From NCBI GenBank assembly GCA_902562015.1, contig CACERX010000001.1, forward strand, positions 62,001-126,000: a stretch of DNA of 64,000 nt, in the 5' to 3' direction. Positions 63,261 through 64,000 of the stretch are shown here, in pieces. Each line of letters begins with the position of its first letter. The first letter of the stretch is position 1. Origin of the DNA: an uncultured SAR324 cluster bacterium. Lineage in GTDB: Bacteria > SAR324 > NAC60-12. Under the pieces are notes generated by a model. It saw only the letters and a list, made by a program, of their open reading frames with translations, was not told where the DNA came from and did no database searches. Both the position numbers and the translations under genes were made by a program.

Positions 63261-64000
63261 ATGATTCACAAAGGTTACCTTTATCTGATTAGCTGTGCAT
63301 GTTCATTCGGTTTTATTACAACTTTAGCGAAAATAAGTTACAACGAAGGAGCTACACCCCATACCGTGGTTTTTTTTCGTATACTTTCTACATGTCTAAT
63401 AATGGGGATATGATCTTTTTGGACTGGCAGTAAAATAAAATCACGTAAAAAAACCAAGGAACAGGTTGTTTTCAACTCACCATTACGATTAAAAATTGTG
63501 GTGACCGGAATTTGTGTTTCAGTAATGAGTCTGGGATATTTAGGTTCTGTAAAGTATATTCCTGTAAGTTTAAGTGTTTTACTTTTTTTTACATTCCCAT
63601 TTTGGGTTTTAATCATTAATTTCATTATTGACAGGGATATTCCAAAACTCCACAAACTTTTTGCTTTTATAATTACATTTTTTGGACTTGCTCTAAGCCT
63701 GGGACCTACCTGGGATGTACTTGACATAGTTGGAATCCTTCTTGTGCTTTGTGGGTCAGTTGCGCATGCCGTATATATTGTTACAGGATCAAAAGCTGTT
63801 CAGATAATTGCCACTCATGACATGCTTTTTTATTCCAATACTATTGCGGTTTTTCTGGTTGGTGCTGTGATGTTTTTTTCAGATACTTTTTCCATCAACC
63901 ATACAATTTTGGGATGGACAGGAATAGGAGCAGTATGTTTGCTGTTTACAATTGGACAGGTTTTTTTATTCAAAGTAACAAAGCATACTGGATCTGCGCA
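63261..64000 (+). pseudogene. EamA/DMT-family transporter interrupted by in-frame TGA (3' end outside window)
   Basis: From ATG 63261 the frame encodes an EamA-type drug/metabolite carrier: YLYLISCACSFGFITTLAKI is a typical first helix and HTVVFFRILSTCLIMGI a second. A TGA at 63411-63413 then stops it after 50 codons. The same frame continues without another stop to the window's end with matching helices, e.g. VTGICVSVMSLGYLGSVKYI, PVSLSVLLFFTFPFWVLIINFI and GILLVLCGSVAHAVYIVTGSKA. Codon 51 would most simply be TGG (Trp). Nonsense mutation, base error or recoding are all possible; no clear SECIS-like hairpin follows. The 3' end and remaining helices lie outside the window. Confidence 0.7.

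Overview
The window is an AT-rich stretch of a Gram-negative bacterial chromosome, packed with protein genes on both strands. I found no rRNA, tRNA, CRISPR array, insertion sequence or phage block. Gram-negative cell structure is indicated by SPOR-domain and type II secretion pseudopilin proteins, lipoproteins and periplasmic binding proteins. The mix of organosulfur or carboxylate uptake, aerobic-hybrid benzoate degradation, methylamine-type demethylation, a class II (B12) ribonucleotide reductase, a tungsten aldehyde oxidoreductase and one flagellin gene suggests a metabolically flexible marine proteobacterium-like organism, possibly of the SAR324 type. That placement is an inference from gene content, not a phylogenetic result.

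Layout. 1-2954: a dimethylglycine/sarcosine dehydrogenase-like enzyme (5' end outside the window) and a LysE/RhtB exporter. 2966-8473, mostly minus strand: a truncated RCC1-repeat lipoprotein, a methyltransferase, a molybdopterin oxidoreductase with a pterin-carbinolamine dehydratase, and a DUF1643/AlkB-like pair. 8505-13439, minus: three genes of the box benzoate pathway (benzoate-CoA ligase, boxB, boxC); boxA is not in the window. 13646-16917, plus: mtaB, an endonuclease/phosphatase-family protein, a small lipoprotein and an unknown protein.

17029-26691 is the most suggestive metabolic block. A lone sucD and an MFS carrier are followed by tctA, tctB and tctC on the minus strand. Diverging from tctC on the plus strand are a TauE/SafE exporter, an acylating aldehyde dehydrogenase and an AMP-forming acyl-CoA ligase. 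Together these fit a sulfoacetate route: uptake, CoA activation, reduction to sulfoacetaldehyde and sulfite export. The sulfite-releasing enzyme Xsc is not in the window.

26839-30582, minus: an operon of an NAD(P)-aldehyde dehydrogenase, a MoaD/ThiS-like carrier and a tungsten aldehyde:ferredoxin oxidoreductase. 31083-36971, plus: an unusual membrane zinc-ribbon/HExxH protein and a complete livKHMGF-type ABC transporter. 37027-40003, minus: flagellin with a sigma28-like promoter, and a HemW-like radical SAM protein.

40487-63185, plus, is mainly housekeeping: nrdJ, gspK-like, birA, coaX, a SPOR protein, a beta-lactamase-fold protein with an SH3 domain, small secreted proteins, mnmA, aroK, xseB, an RNase E/G without its zinc-link cysteines, selA, a CsgG-like protein, ptsP and holA. 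The window ends in an EamA-type transporter reading frame interrupted by an in-frame TGA.

The points most worth following up are the predicted sulfoacetate module with its operator-like repeats, the RNase E/G with three evenly spaced YxSVH tail motifs and no zinc link, the HExxH membrane protein, and the interrupted EamA gene.
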